Source: RAM1 sp040376925 (lineage in GTDB: Bacteria > Pseudomonadota > Gammaproteobacteria > Burkholderiales > Burkholderiaceae_C). Taken from it: a stretch of 24,964 nucleotides of DNA. Below the pieces are notes generated by a model. That model was given only the letters and a program-made list of their open reading frames with translations. It was not told the origin of the DNA and did not search any database. The stretch lies in NCBI GenBank assembly GCA_040376925.1, contig JBEIPU010000044.1:1-24964 (forward strand), given 5' to 3'. Below, piece after piece: positions 15,414 to 22,786 of the stretch. The number at the start of each line of letters is the position of its first letter. Position 1 is the stretch's first letter. The position numbers and the translations under genes were made by a program.

Positions 15414-16412
15414 ATGTTTCCCCTATCCGTCCTGGATCTTTCCCCCGTCACCGAAGGCAGCGATGCTGCGCAATCGTTTCGCAACACCCTGAGCCTGGCG
15501 CAAAACGCCGAGCGCCTGGGCTATTCACGCTACTGGCTGGCCGAACACCACGGCATGCCCGGCATTGCCAGCGCGGCCACCTCCATCCTGATCAGCCATG
15601 TGGCCGCCGGCACGCACAGCATCCGCGTGGGCGCGGGCGGCATCATGCTGCCCAACCATTCGCCGCTGGTCATTGCCGAGCAGTTCGGCACGCTGCAGGC
15701 GCTGTACCCCGGGCGCATTGACCTGGGCCTGGGCCGCGCGCCGGGCTCCGACCAGGCCACGGCCCATGCGCTGCGGCGCAACCTGTCGTCCGACCCCGAC
15801 GAGTTCCCGCGCGACGTGGTGGAACTGATGGACTACATGTCGGACGAGCCCCGCCAACGGGTGCGCGCCGTGCCGGGTCAGGGCGCGAAAGTGCCGGTAT
15901 GGATCCTGGGCTCCAGCCTGTTTGGCGCCCAGCTGGCCGCCATGCTGGGCCTGCCGTTTGCGTTTGCATCCCACTTCGCACCGGCCCAGATGATGCAGGC
16001 CATCGACATCTACCGCAGCACCTTCAAGGCGTCGGCCCAGCTGTCCAAACCGTATGTGATGCTGGGCTACGGCGTGTTTGCCGCGCCCACCGACGCCGAG
16101 GCCAGCGACCTGGCCACGTCCATGCAGCAGGCCTTTGTGAACCTGCGCACCGGCCGGCCGGGCAAGCTGCCGCCGCCGCGCCCGGGCTACTACGACAACG
16201 CGGGCCCGCAGGAGCGTGCCGTGCTGGACACGGTGATGTCGTGCTACGCCATCGGCTCGCCGCAGACCGTGCTGGAAAAAACCCAGGCCTTCATCGACCT
16301 GACCGGCGCCGACGAGCTGATGGTGCCCACCCAGATGTTTGACCATGCGCTGCGCGTGCGATCGTACGAGCTGCTGGCGCAGGTGCAACCGAAGCTGCGC
16401 AAAGGAGGCTGA
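15414..16412 (+). CDS. LLM-class flavin-dependent oxidoreductase (luciferase-like)
   Basis: This 332-residue protein belongs to the bacterial luciferase-like monooxygenase superfamily, which uses reduced FMN. Characteristic segments are PLSVLDLSPV at the N-terminus, ERLGYSRYWLAEHHG (about 36-50), GAGGIMLPNHSPLVIAEQFG and RIDLGLGRAPGSD. These match the YhbW/MsnO8-like group of unknown substrate. The ATG at 15414 has no Shine-Dalgarno sequence; a weak -10-like GACACT ends 7 nt before it. The final codons contain AAAGGAGG, the ribosome-binding site of the next gene, and the stop is one base from that gene's ATG, so the two form an operon. Confidence 0.92.
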   Translation: MFPLSVLDLSPVTEGSDAAQSFRNTLSLAQNAERLGYSRYWLAEHHGMPGIASAATSILISHVAAGTHSIRVGAGGIMLPNHSPLVIAEQFGTLQALYPGRIDLGLGRAPGSDQATAHALRRNLSSDPDEFPRDVVELMDYMSDEPRQRVRAVPGQGAKVPVWILGSSLFGAQLAAMLGLPFAFASHFAPAQMMQAIDIYRSTFKASAQLSKPYVMLGYGVFAAPTDAEASDLATSMQQAFVNLRTGRPGKLPPPRPGYYDNAGPQERAVLDTVMSCYAIGSPQTVLEKTQAFIDLTGADELMVPTQMFDHALRVRSYELLAQVQPKLRKGG

Positions 16413-16413
16413 C

Positions 16414-16641
16414 ATGAGCAAAGGCAACGACTGGGCCGCGAAGGTGCTTGCCCTCATCAAGGCCGGCAACACCGACGCCGCCATCGCGCAAATCAAGGTT
16501 GCGCCCACCGTCAAGGACCTCAAGGCCCTGAAGACGCTGATGATCATGGGCAAGCTGGGCGGGCGCTGGCGCCACCTGGATGAGGCCATTGACGACAACC
16601 TGGCGCTGCTGTCGGCGCCGCGGCTGCACCGCGCGCCCTGA
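16414..16641 (+). CDS. Hypothetical 75-aa protein coupled to the LLM oxidoreductase
   Basis: This is a 75-residue soluble, basic protein of a family I do not recognise. It is predicted to be mostly helical: DWAAKVLALIKAGNTDAAIAQIK and the KDLKALKTLMIMGKL stretch look like a helical pair. There is no signal peptide or membrane segment. The start is well supported by AAAGGAGG at 16401-16408, inside the end of the LLM gene, and lies one base after that gene's stop. Its close coupling suggests a linked role or simply shared transcription. A 16-bp GC palindrome follows the stop codon. Confidence 0.8.
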   Translation: MSKGNDWAAKVLALIKAGNTDAAIAQIKVAPTVKDLKALKTLMIMGKLGGRWRHLDEAIDDNLALLSAPRLHRAP

Positions 16642-16645
16642 ACGC

Positions 16646-16661
16646 CGCCCGGCGCCGGGCG
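16646..16661. repeat. Perfect 16-bp GC palindrome before the RNA helicase gene
   Basis: CGCCCGGCGCCGGGCG reads the same on both strands and can form a strong hairpin. It lies 5 bases after the stop of the 75-aa gene and 22 bases before the helicase ATG. No T run follows directly, so it may be a weak terminator, an mRNA-stabilising structure or an operator. Confidence 0.5.
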
Positions 16662-16671
16662 CGGCTGCTGT

Positions 16672-16677
16672 TAACCT
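16672..16677 (+). promoter_or_regulatory. -10-like TAACCT, possible leaderless start of the RNA helicase gene
   Basis: TAACCT ends 6 nt before the ATG at 16684. It is the same hexamer, at nearly the same distance, as before the PerM-type gene. No Shine-Dalgarno sequence is present. Confidence 0.3.
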
Positions 16678-16683
16678 GCGCCC

Positions 16684-17943
16684 ATGTCTTTTGAATCGCT
16701 GGGCCTGTCGCCCGAACTGCTGCGCGCGGCTGCTGCCGCCGGCTTTGCCAGCCCCACCCCAATCCAGCTGGGCGCCATACCGCCCGCGCTGCGCGGCGCC
16801 GACCTGCTGGGCCGCGCCCAGACGGGCTCGGGCAAAACGGCCGCATTTGCCCTGCCCCTGCTGCAGCACCTGCAAGGCCTCAAGCCCGGCCCGCGCCGCA
16901 CGCGCGCGCTGGTGCTGGTGCCCACGCGCGAGCTGGCCGCCCAGGTGGGCGAGGTGATCCGTTCGCTGGCGCAGCACCTGCCGCAGCGCCCCAAGGTGGC
17001 CGTGGTGTTCGGCGGTGTGTCGATCAATCCGCAGATGATGGGCCTGCGCGGCGGCGCCGAGGTGGTGGTGGCCACGCCCGGGCGCCTGCTCGACCTGGTG
17101 GACCACAACGCGCTGAAACTCGGCGCCGTGAGCCTGCTGGTGCTGGACGAAGCCGACCGCCTGCTGGACCTGGGCTTTGCCGACGAGCTCAACCGTGTGC
17201 TGGCCCTGCTGCCGGCGCAGCGGCAGAACCTGTTTTTCTCGGCCACCTTCCCTGACGCGGTGCAGGGCCTGGCCGGTGCGCTGCTGCGCGAGCCGGTGCG
17301 GGTGGAGGTGCACGACACGCCCGACACCGCGCCGGCCATCGTGCAGCGCGTGATCGAGGTGGACGCAGGCCAACGCACACAGCTGCTGCGCCACCTGGTC
17401 AAAAGCCAGGGCTGGCCGCGCGCGCTGGTTTTCGTGGCCACCAAGTACGCCGCCAACATCGTGGCCGCCAAGCTCTACAAGGCCGGCGTGTTTGCCACGC
17501 CGTTCCATGGCGACCTGAGCCAGGGCGCGCGCCAGCAGGTGCTGGATGAATTCCGCGACGAACGCTGGGAGGTGGTGGTCACAACCGACCTGGCCGCGCG
17601 CGGCATCGACATTGCGCAGCTGCCGGTGGTGGTCAATTACGACCTGCCGCGCTCACCCACTGACTATGTGCACCGCATCGGCCGCACTGGCCGCGCGGGC
17701 GAGGCCGGCCTGGCCATCAGCTTTGTAAGCGCCGGCACGGCCGCACACTTTGCGCTGATTGAAAAGCGCCAGGGCCTGAGCCTGCCGCGTGAGCGGGTCG
17801 AAGGCTTTGAGCCGGTGGACGTGGCTGCGCCGCCCGCGCCCGATCGGAGCGACGGAACTGGTGGCGTCAAGGGCAAGCGCCCCAGCAAGAAGGACAAGCT
17901 GCGCGCGGCAGCGGCAGCCGCGGTGCGCGGCGGCGGGGCCTGA
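16684..17943 (+). CDS. DEAD-box ATP-dependent RNA helicase (RhlE-like)
   Basis: This 419-residue RNA helicase is expected to unwind short RNA duplexes in ribosome assembly, RNA decay or cold response. All core motifs are intact: Q motif with Q28 (TPIQ), motif I AQTGSGKT (45-52), Ia PTRELAAQ, Ib TPGR, II DEAD (155-158), III SAT, V ARGID and VI HRIGRTGR (330-337). After the core is a short basic, alanine-rich tail (GKRPSKKDKLRAAAAAA). This layout fits the RhlE type better than SrmB or DbpA, but the subgroup is not certain. The start lacks a Shine-Dalgarno sequence and lies 22 nt after a GC palindrome. It converges with the DUF6172 gene 7 nt away. Confidence 0.95.
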   Translation: MSFESLGLSPELLRAAAAAGFASPTPIQLGAIPPALRGADLLGRAQTGSGKTAAFALPLLQHLQGLKPGPRRTRALVLVPTRELAAQVGEVIRSLAQHLPQRPKVAVVFGGVSINPQMMGLRGGAEVVVATPGRLLDLVDHNALKLGAVSLLVLDEADRLLDLGFADELNRVLALLPAQRQNLFFSATFPDAVQGLAGALLREPVRVEVHDTPDTAPAIVQRVIEVDAGQRTQLLRHLVKSQGWPRALVFVATKYAANIVAAKLYKAGVFATPFHGDLSQGARQQVLDEFRDERWEVVVTTDLAARGIDIAQLPVVVNYDLPRSPTDYVHRIGRTGRAGEAGLAISFVSAGTAAHFALIEKRQGLSLPRERVEGFEPVDVAAPPAPDRSDGTGGVKGKRPSKKDKLRAAAAAAVRGGGA

Positions 17944-17950
17944 CGCCGCC

Positions 17951-18274
17951 TCAGGCGTCGCCGGCCTCTTGCGCCGGCGCCTGGCCCGGCGGCCGGGCCT
18001 TGCGTACGGCTGCCCGCGCCAGGATCTCTACATACACCGACGTTGCGCCTTCGCGCGCGGCAGCGTCCAGCTGCGGGATGACGGTGGCCAGGTGGGCCGG
18101 GGCGGCGGATTCAGCCGAGAGCCCGAACCTGCAGTCAAAGTCCCAGAAGTCGGTGCCCGCGGGCAATTCGCGGCGGCGTTCGCGCTTGAGGTATTTGCGG
18201 ATATCGTGCTTGACGGCGTCCAGCACGCGGTCGGGGTGCTTGCCCTCGGCACGAAGGGGATAAGTTTTGCGCAT
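17951..18274 (-). CDS. DUF6172-family protein
   Basis: This is a 107-residue basic protein with the look of the DUF6172 family, which has no known function. Its N-terminus, MRKTYPLRAEGKHPDRVLDA, is followed by a KHDIRKYLKRERRRELP stretch that could contact nucleic acid. FWDFDCRFGLS and a helix near the C-terminus follow. No signal peptide or membrane segment is seen. The ATG at 18274 begins the recognisable part. The open frame runs further upstream into the region of the penicillin-binding protein gene, which is a shadow. The gene lies 26 nt after the end of the penicillin-binding protein gene on the same strand and may be transcribed with it. Confidence 0.8.
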   Translation of the reverse strand: MRKTYPLRAEGKHPDRVLDAVKHDIRKYLKRERRRELPAGTDFWDFDCRFGLSAESAAPAHLATVIPQLDAAAREGATSVYVEILARAAVRKARPPGQAPAQEAGDA

Positions 18275-18300
18275 GGGCGATGGTAACGCCCCCGGCGGTG

Positions 18301-20640
18301 CTACTGGTTGGGCTGCGGCGGTATGCCGATGATGCGCGTGCCCTGCTGGGCGTCCATCGGCGGGATGTTGATGATGCGCGCCGCGGGCGGCTGCGGCACG
18401 GGCGCGGTGACCACCGGCTGGGGCGCGGGCCCGGGCCCACCGACCATGGCCTCCGCAGGCACGCCCCCTGCAAAGCCGGGCGCGCTGCCGCCATTGGCGC
18501 TGCTGAAGCCGCCGGGGTCCACGCTGGCCGGGGGCGGCTCGGCCGGCGCAAACGATTCGCGCGGCGCACTGAAGGGCACCTGCCCGTCCAGCACCCGGGT
18601 GCGCAGCGCCGCCTGGAAGAAATCGCCCACCATGGGCAGCGCGCTGCGCGCGCCCTGGCCGTAGCCGTCGCTCATGGTCAGGCGGCTGTCGTTGAAGCCC
18701 ACCCACGCGCCCGCCACCAGGTGCGGGTGCATCAGGATGAACCAGCCGTCCGTGTTGTCCTGGGTGGTGCCGGTCTTGCCGGCCACGTCGGCCTGGATGC
18801 CAAAGCGGCCGCGGATGGACGCGCCCGTGCCGCGGTCGATGGCGCCACGCAGCGCATCCAGCAGCCGGTCGGCCGCGGGCTGGGGCAGCGCGGGCTCGGG
18901 CGCGGGTGCCGCAAAGGCCTCCAGCACCTTGCCGTCGCGGTCTTCCACCTGCAGGATCACGGTGGGCTCGATGTAGTTGCCGCCGTTGGCCAGCGTGCCA
19001 TAGGCCGCCACCATCTCGCGCAGCGTCACCGGGCTGGTGCCCAGCGCCAGCGACAGCACCTCTTCCAGCTTGCTCTGGCGCACGCCCATGGCGCGCGCCA
19101 GCGCTGCCACCCGCTGCGCGCCCACACGGTTGACCACCTGCGCGGTGATGGTGTTCTTGGACAGGGCCAGGCCGTCACGCAGCGTCATCGGCTGGTAGCT
19201 GGGCTCGCCGCCGTCGGTGGGCCGCCAGACCTGGCCGCCGCCCAGGGCAATTTCCACCGGCTCGTCCATCAGCACTTCGCCCGGGCTCATGCCCTGCTCA
19301 AATGCCGCGCCGTACACAAACGGCTTGAAGGTCGAGCCCGGCTGGCGGCGCGCCTGCGCCACATGGTCAAACTGGTCCTTGAGGAAATCGCGGCTGCCCA
19401 CCCAGGCGCGCACCTGGCCGTTGCGCGGGTCCAGCGCCATGAAGCCGGCTGACAGGCGCGTCTTGTCCTCGCGCAGCGCCTTCATCAACGCGGCGTCGGC
19501 GCCCAGGCTCTTGAGCGCCTGCGCCTCGGTCTGGCCGGCTTCGCGCGCGGCCTTGTACTGCGGCGTTTCGCGCAGCAGCTCCTGCACCAGCGGGCGGTTG
19601 GGCGCAAACCCAGCCCGGGCCCCCCATTGCCCGTCAGCCATTCGCTGCAATGAATCACCCTGGCGCGCTACGGCCTGCACGGCCATGGCCTGCAGGCGCG
19701 AATCGATCGTGGTGCGCACCACCAGCCCGTCGGAAAAAATGTCGTAGCCATTGCGGTCGGCCCAGTCGATCAGGAAGCGGCGCAGCTGGCGCGCCAGGTG
19801 CGGCGCCGGCCCCAGCGGCTCGGGCTGGCGTTCAAAGTCCAGCTTCAGGGGGCGCTTTTTCAGCAGCTCCAGCTGCTTGTCGGTCAGCTTGCCGTGCTTG
19901 GCCATCTGCGCCAGCACGATGTTGCGCCGCTGCACCGCGCGCTCGGGGTTGGTGACCGGGTTGTAGTAGCTGGTGCCCTTGAGCATGCCGATCAGCGTGG
20001 CGGCTTCCAGTACATCGAGCTTGCCCGCGCCCTTGTCAAAGTAGGTGCGCGCGGCCATCTCGATGCCATGCGCGTTGTACAGGAACGGCACGGTGTTCAG
20101 GTACGACTCCAGGATTTCGTCCTTGGAGTACACCGCCTCGATCTTCAGCGCGGTGATGGCTTCGCGCAGCTTGCGCGTGATGCTGACCGAGCGGCCGATC
20201 TGCTCGGGGTACAGGTTGCGCGCCAGCTGCTGGGTGATGGTGGAGCCCCCCTGGCGGTCGCCGGTGAGCGTGTGCAGCACCGCGCCCACGGTGCGCTTGA
20301 CGTCAATGCCATGGTGCTCGTAGAAGCGGTGGTCCTCGGTGGCAATCAGCGCCTGCACCACCGGCGGTGAAATGGCCGCCAGCTTGACCCAGTCGCGGTT
20401 GATGCGCTGGTAGGTGGCCAGCACCTTGCCGTCCACCGACACCACGGTCGCGGGCTTTTCAGTGCGGGCCTTGCTGATGTCGCCAATGCTGGGCGTGAAC
20501 GGGATCAGCACCAGCACATACAGCAGCGCCAGCGCGGGCAGCAGTGCCAGCGCACGCCAGGGGTGGGCGCGGGCCCATTGCCACAGGCGTTGAGCCATGG
20601 CTTTGGCCTGCGTGGCGATACGGTTCAGTGCGGGATTCAT
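18301..20640 (-). CDS. Class A penicillin-binding protein (PBP1A-like transglycosylase/transpeptidase)
   Basis: This 779-residue bifunctional enzyme of the inner membrane polymerises and cross-links peptidoglycan. A single membrane anchor lies at about residues 29-50. The GT51 glycosyltransferase domain has the catalytic glutamate E102 in ATEDHRFYEHHG and the GGSTITQQLARN motif. The transpeptidase domain has SxxK at S436-K439 (STFK), SxN at S494-N496 and KTG at 622-624. The C-terminal tail (about 700-779) is proline- and glycine-rich and contains two similar RIINIPP/RIIGIPP repeats. It is shorter than E. coli PBP1A (850 residues) and lacks an obvious OB insertion. GGGAGG lies 8 nt before the ATG. 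It follows the HTH gene by 29 nt. Confidence 0.93.
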   Translation of the reverse strand: MNPALNRIATQAKAMAQRLWQWARAHPWRALALLPALALLYVLVLIPFTPSIGDISKARTEKPATVVSVDGKVLATYQRINRDWVKLAAISPPVVQALIATEDHRFYEHHGIDVKRTVGAVLHTLTGDRQGGSTITQQLARNLYPEQIGRSVSITRKLREAITALKIEAVYSKDEILESYLNTVPFLYNAHGIEMAARTYFDKGAGKLDVLEAATLIGMLKGTSYYNPVTNPERAVQRRNIVLAQMAKHGKLTDKQLELLKKRPLKLDFERQPEPLGPAPHLARQLRRFLIDWADRNGYDIFSDGLVVRTTIDSRLQAMAVQAVARQGDSLQRMADGQWGARAGFAPNRPLVQELLRETPQYKAAREAGQTEAQALKSLGADAALMKALREDKTRLSAGFMALDPRNGQVRAWVGSRDFLKDQFDHVAQARRQPGSTFKPFVYGAAFEQGMSPGEVLMDEPVEIALGGGQVWRPTDGGEPSYQPMTLRDGLALSKNTITAQVVNRVGAQRVAALARAMGVRQSKLEEVLSLALGTSPVTLREMVAAYGTLANGGNYIEPTVILQVEDRDGKVLEAFAAPAPEPALPQPAADRLLDALRGAIDRGTGASIRGRFGIQADVAGKTGTTQDNTDGWFILMHPHLVAGAWVGFNDSRLTMSDGYGQGARSALPMVGDFFQAALRTRVLDGQVPFSAPRESFAPAEPPPASVDPGGFSSANGGSAPGFAGGVPAEAMVGGPGPAPQPVVTAPVPQPPAARIINIPPMDAQQGTRIIGIPPQPNQ

Positions 20641-20669
20641 GGTGCGGGCCTCCCGCCTGCCGGTCAGTC

Positions 20670-21107
20670 TTACGCTTCGGCGGCTTGCAGCCGCGCATTG
20701 GCTTCACGCTTGCCCATGGTGCGCAGCGTGGCAATGGCTTCGAGCTGCCTGGCACGGGGGCGGGCCTTGCCGCCCTCCCACTTGTAGACCGACAGTTGCG
20801 ACACACCCAGGATTTTGGCCAGCGCGGCCGCCGACAGGCCCAGGCGCTGGCGCTGCGCGGCAAAGCCCTTGGCGCTGAAGCGCATGCTGGGGGTTGAAGA
20901 CTCTTCCTTTGCGGCCGGCGCGACCTTGGCCGTCACCTTGCCCAGGCGTTTGACCTGCTGCTCCAGCGCCTGCAGGCGGCGCTTGAGCTCTGCAATTTGC
21001 GTGCGGTATTGTGCGTTTGATTTTTTCAGTGCCTGCGTTTCGCTGCGCAGTTCCTTGCGCGCCACGCGGGAAATTTCACTCTTGAGAATCGATGCAATGT
21101 TGGGCAT
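20670..21107 (-). CDS. Coiled-coil plus helix-turn-helix (XRE-like) protein
   Basis: This is a 145-residue probable DNA-binding protein. Residues about 10-58 form a charged coiled coil (KKSNAQYRTQIAELKRRLQALEQQVKRLG) that could drive dimerisation. A linker rich in A and S follows. An XRE-type HTH lies at about 78-132 with GLSAAALAKILGVSQLSVYKWEGGKARP. This order (coiled coil first, HTH last) differs from classical repressors. It precedes the penicillin-binding protein gene by 29 nt and may be transcribed with it. Its upstream region is unusually AT-rich for this window and contains an inverted repeat that could be its own operator. The target genes are unknown. Confidence 0.85.
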   Translation of the reverse strand: MPNIASILKSEISRVARKELRSETQALKKSNAQYRTQIAELKRRLQALEQQVKRLGKVTAKVAPAAKEESSTPSMRFSAKGFAAQRQRLGLSAAALAKILGVSQLSVYKWEGGKARPRARQLEAIATLRTMGKREANARLQAAEA

Positions 21108-21166
21108 GAATGTTTAATCTGATGGATACAAACCGGGCCGCTATTTTGCGCCTTAATTGCTACCGC

Positions 21167-21179
21167 CCTTGTTACAAGG
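21167..21179. promoter_or_regulatory. Inverted repeat upstream of the HTH gene, candidate operator
   Basis: CCTTGT T ACAAGG is a perfect 6-bp inverted repeat with one central base, 60 bases before the HTH gene start, in the AT-richer gap 21108-21224. Autoregulation by the HTH protein is a guess from its position. Nothing else was recognised in this 117-base gap. Confidence 0.35.
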
Positions 21180-21224
21180 ATGCAAGTGTATCGCTCCACA
21201 GCGCTGCCGATGTAGGACGGCGAC

Positions 21225-21590
21225 CTATCCGCCCGCACGCTTGACGGTATAGCCCCGGCTGGAAAGCAGCCCCATCACACGTTCTACATGATCGCCCTGC
21301 ACTTCGATCACGCCGTCTTTTACAGTGCCGCCGGAGCCACACGCTGTCTTGACCTGTTTGCCTAAAGTGGCCAGCGCATCCGCATCCAGCGGCACACCGC
21401 GAATGACCGTCACGGCCTTGCCGCCGCGGCCCTTGGTCTCGCGCTGCACGCGCACGATGCCGTCGCCCGCCGGCACGGCGCGCGCGGCCTGTTTGCAGGT
21501 GCACTGCGCCACCGGCTGGCGGCAGTCGGGGCACATGCGGCCCGATTCGGTGGAATACACCAGCGCGCCCAGCGACGACAAACCTTTCAT
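21225..21590 (-). CDS. SUI1/YciH-type translation factor
   Basis: This 121-residue protein is the bacterial homologue of eukaryotic initiation factor eIF1 (SUI1; YciH in E. coli), thought to affect start-site fidelity on the 30S subunit. The core (about 45-121) has VQRETKGRGGKAVTVIRGVPL and KTACGSGGTVKDGVIEVQGDH. The N-terminal part carries four cysteines (C20, C23, C30, C32) in CPDCRQPVAQCTC, a possible zinc knuckle. AAAAGGAG lies 6 nt before the ATG at 21590. The A of this ATG is also the last base of the upstream MFS stop codon (TGATG), so translation is coupled. It is the last gene of the NYN - MFS - SUI1 operon. Confidence 0.93.
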   Translation of the reverse strand: MKGLSSLGALVYSTESGRMCPDCRQPVAQCTCKQAARAVPAGDGIVRVQRETKGRGGKAVTVIRGVPLDADALATLGKQVKTACGSGGTVKDGVIEVQGDHVERVMGLLSSRGYTVKRAGG

Positions 21591-22786
21591 CACATGCTCC
21601 TTTTCATCAGCAAGGGCCGCATCATCCACAAACCGGCCAGCGGCCCCACAGCCAGCCAGGGCAGCACCCACGCCAGCGGCCTGGCCTGCGCCGCCGCCAC
21701 AAAGAGCTGGATGGTCAGCACGGACACCAGAAAGCCGATGCAGTTGGTCAACGTCAACACACTGCCCACCACGGCGGGCGGCGCGTTCTGCGCCGTCAGC
21801 GCGGAGAACTGCGGCGAATCCCCGGCCACCGTGGCACCCCACACGAGAAGCCAGACCATGAACAACGCGAACGGCGCGCCCAGCATCAGGGGCGACAGCA
21901 GGCAGCACGCGGCACTACAGGCCAGCTGCACCTGGGCCACGCGCGCGCTGCCCCAGCGGCGCACCAGCAGGCCGCCGCCCACGCAGCCTGCAAAGCCCGC
22001 CCCGATCACCCAGAACGCAGCCGCACTGATGGCCGTGACGGATGACAGCTGCACGGACAGGATCAGCGGCACCAGCACAATGAAGGCATACAGCTCCCAC
22101 ATGTGGCCAAAGTAGCCAAACACCGACGCGCGCAGCCGCCTGTCAGTCCATAGCTGCACCAGCGCACGCGGGCTGATGGGCGCAGCCCCGGAGCCCGGCC
22201 CGGCCGGCGCTGCCACCGGCACCAGCCACCAGGTCGCCAGCCCGCCAAGCACGGCCAGCCCCGACACACCCAGCACAACCGCCTGCCAGGGCACGGCCGC
22301 CGCCAGCGCCGCGCCGCCCGCCAACGCACGCAAGCCATAGGGCAGCGCGGTCCCCAGCACCAAAGCGCCGATCAGCACGCCCAGCGCGGCACCCAGGCCG
22401 CTGCGGTACCAGCTGGCGGCGATCTTCATGCCCACCGGGTAAATCCCCGCCAGTAAAAAACCCACCGCAAAACGCAGCGCCAGCAGCGTGGGGTAATGGC
22501 CGTCCACCCACACGATGGCTGCATTGGCCGCCGCCCCCAGCAGCGAGCACACCAGGAACACCGCGGGCGGGGCAAACCGGTCGGCCAGCATCAGCAGTGC
22601 AAACACCAGCGTGCCTGCCACAAAGCCCAGCTGCACGGCCGAGGTCAGCGCGCCCACAGAGGCCGCCGGCAGGCCCCAGGCCAGTTGCAAGTCGGGCATC
22701 ACGGCGTTGACGGCAAACCACAGCGACGTGCCTGCAAACTGCGACAGCACGATCACCGGCAGGATGCGCCGCGGCACGCGGGTCAT
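21590..22786 (-). CDS. MFS transporter
   Basis: This is a 398-residue inner-membrane major facilitator with about 12 hydrophobic segments. The beginning PVIVLSQFAGTSLWFAVNAVMPDL resembles the CynX/NNP-like group of MFS permeases. ADRFAPPA after helix 2 corresponds to the usual D-R-x-G loop region. The substrate is unknown. The ATG at 22786 was chosen because it overlaps the NYN stop codon by 4 nt (ATGA) and begins the conserved part. The longer open frame to 23134 is a shadow of the NYN gene. Its stop shares one base with the SUI1 start. Confidence 0.88.
   Translation of the reverse strand: MTRVPRRILPVIVLSQFAGTSLWFAVNAVMPDLQLAWGLPAASVGALTSAVQLGFVAGTLVFALLMLADRFAPPAVFLVCSLLGAAANAAIVWVDGHYPTLLALRFAVGFLLAGIYPVGMKIAASWYRSGLGAALGVLIGALVLGTALPYGLRALAGGAALAAAVPWQAVVLGVSGLAVLGGLATWWLVPVAAPAGPGSGAAPISPRALVQLWTDRRLRASVFGYFGHMWELYAFIVLVPLILSVQLSSVTAISAAAFWVIGAGFAGCVGGGLLVRRWGSARVAQVQLACSAACCLLSPLMLGAPFALFMVWLLVWGATVAGDSPQFSALTAQNAPPAVVGSVLTLTNCIGFLVSVLTIQLFVAAAQARPLAWVLPWLAVGPLAGLWMMRPLLMKRSM

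Noticed and set aside
15525..17508. Long minus-strand frames opposite the LLM oxidoreductase and RNA helicase
   Set aside because: Both plus-strand genes have complete family motifs; the antisense products have none.
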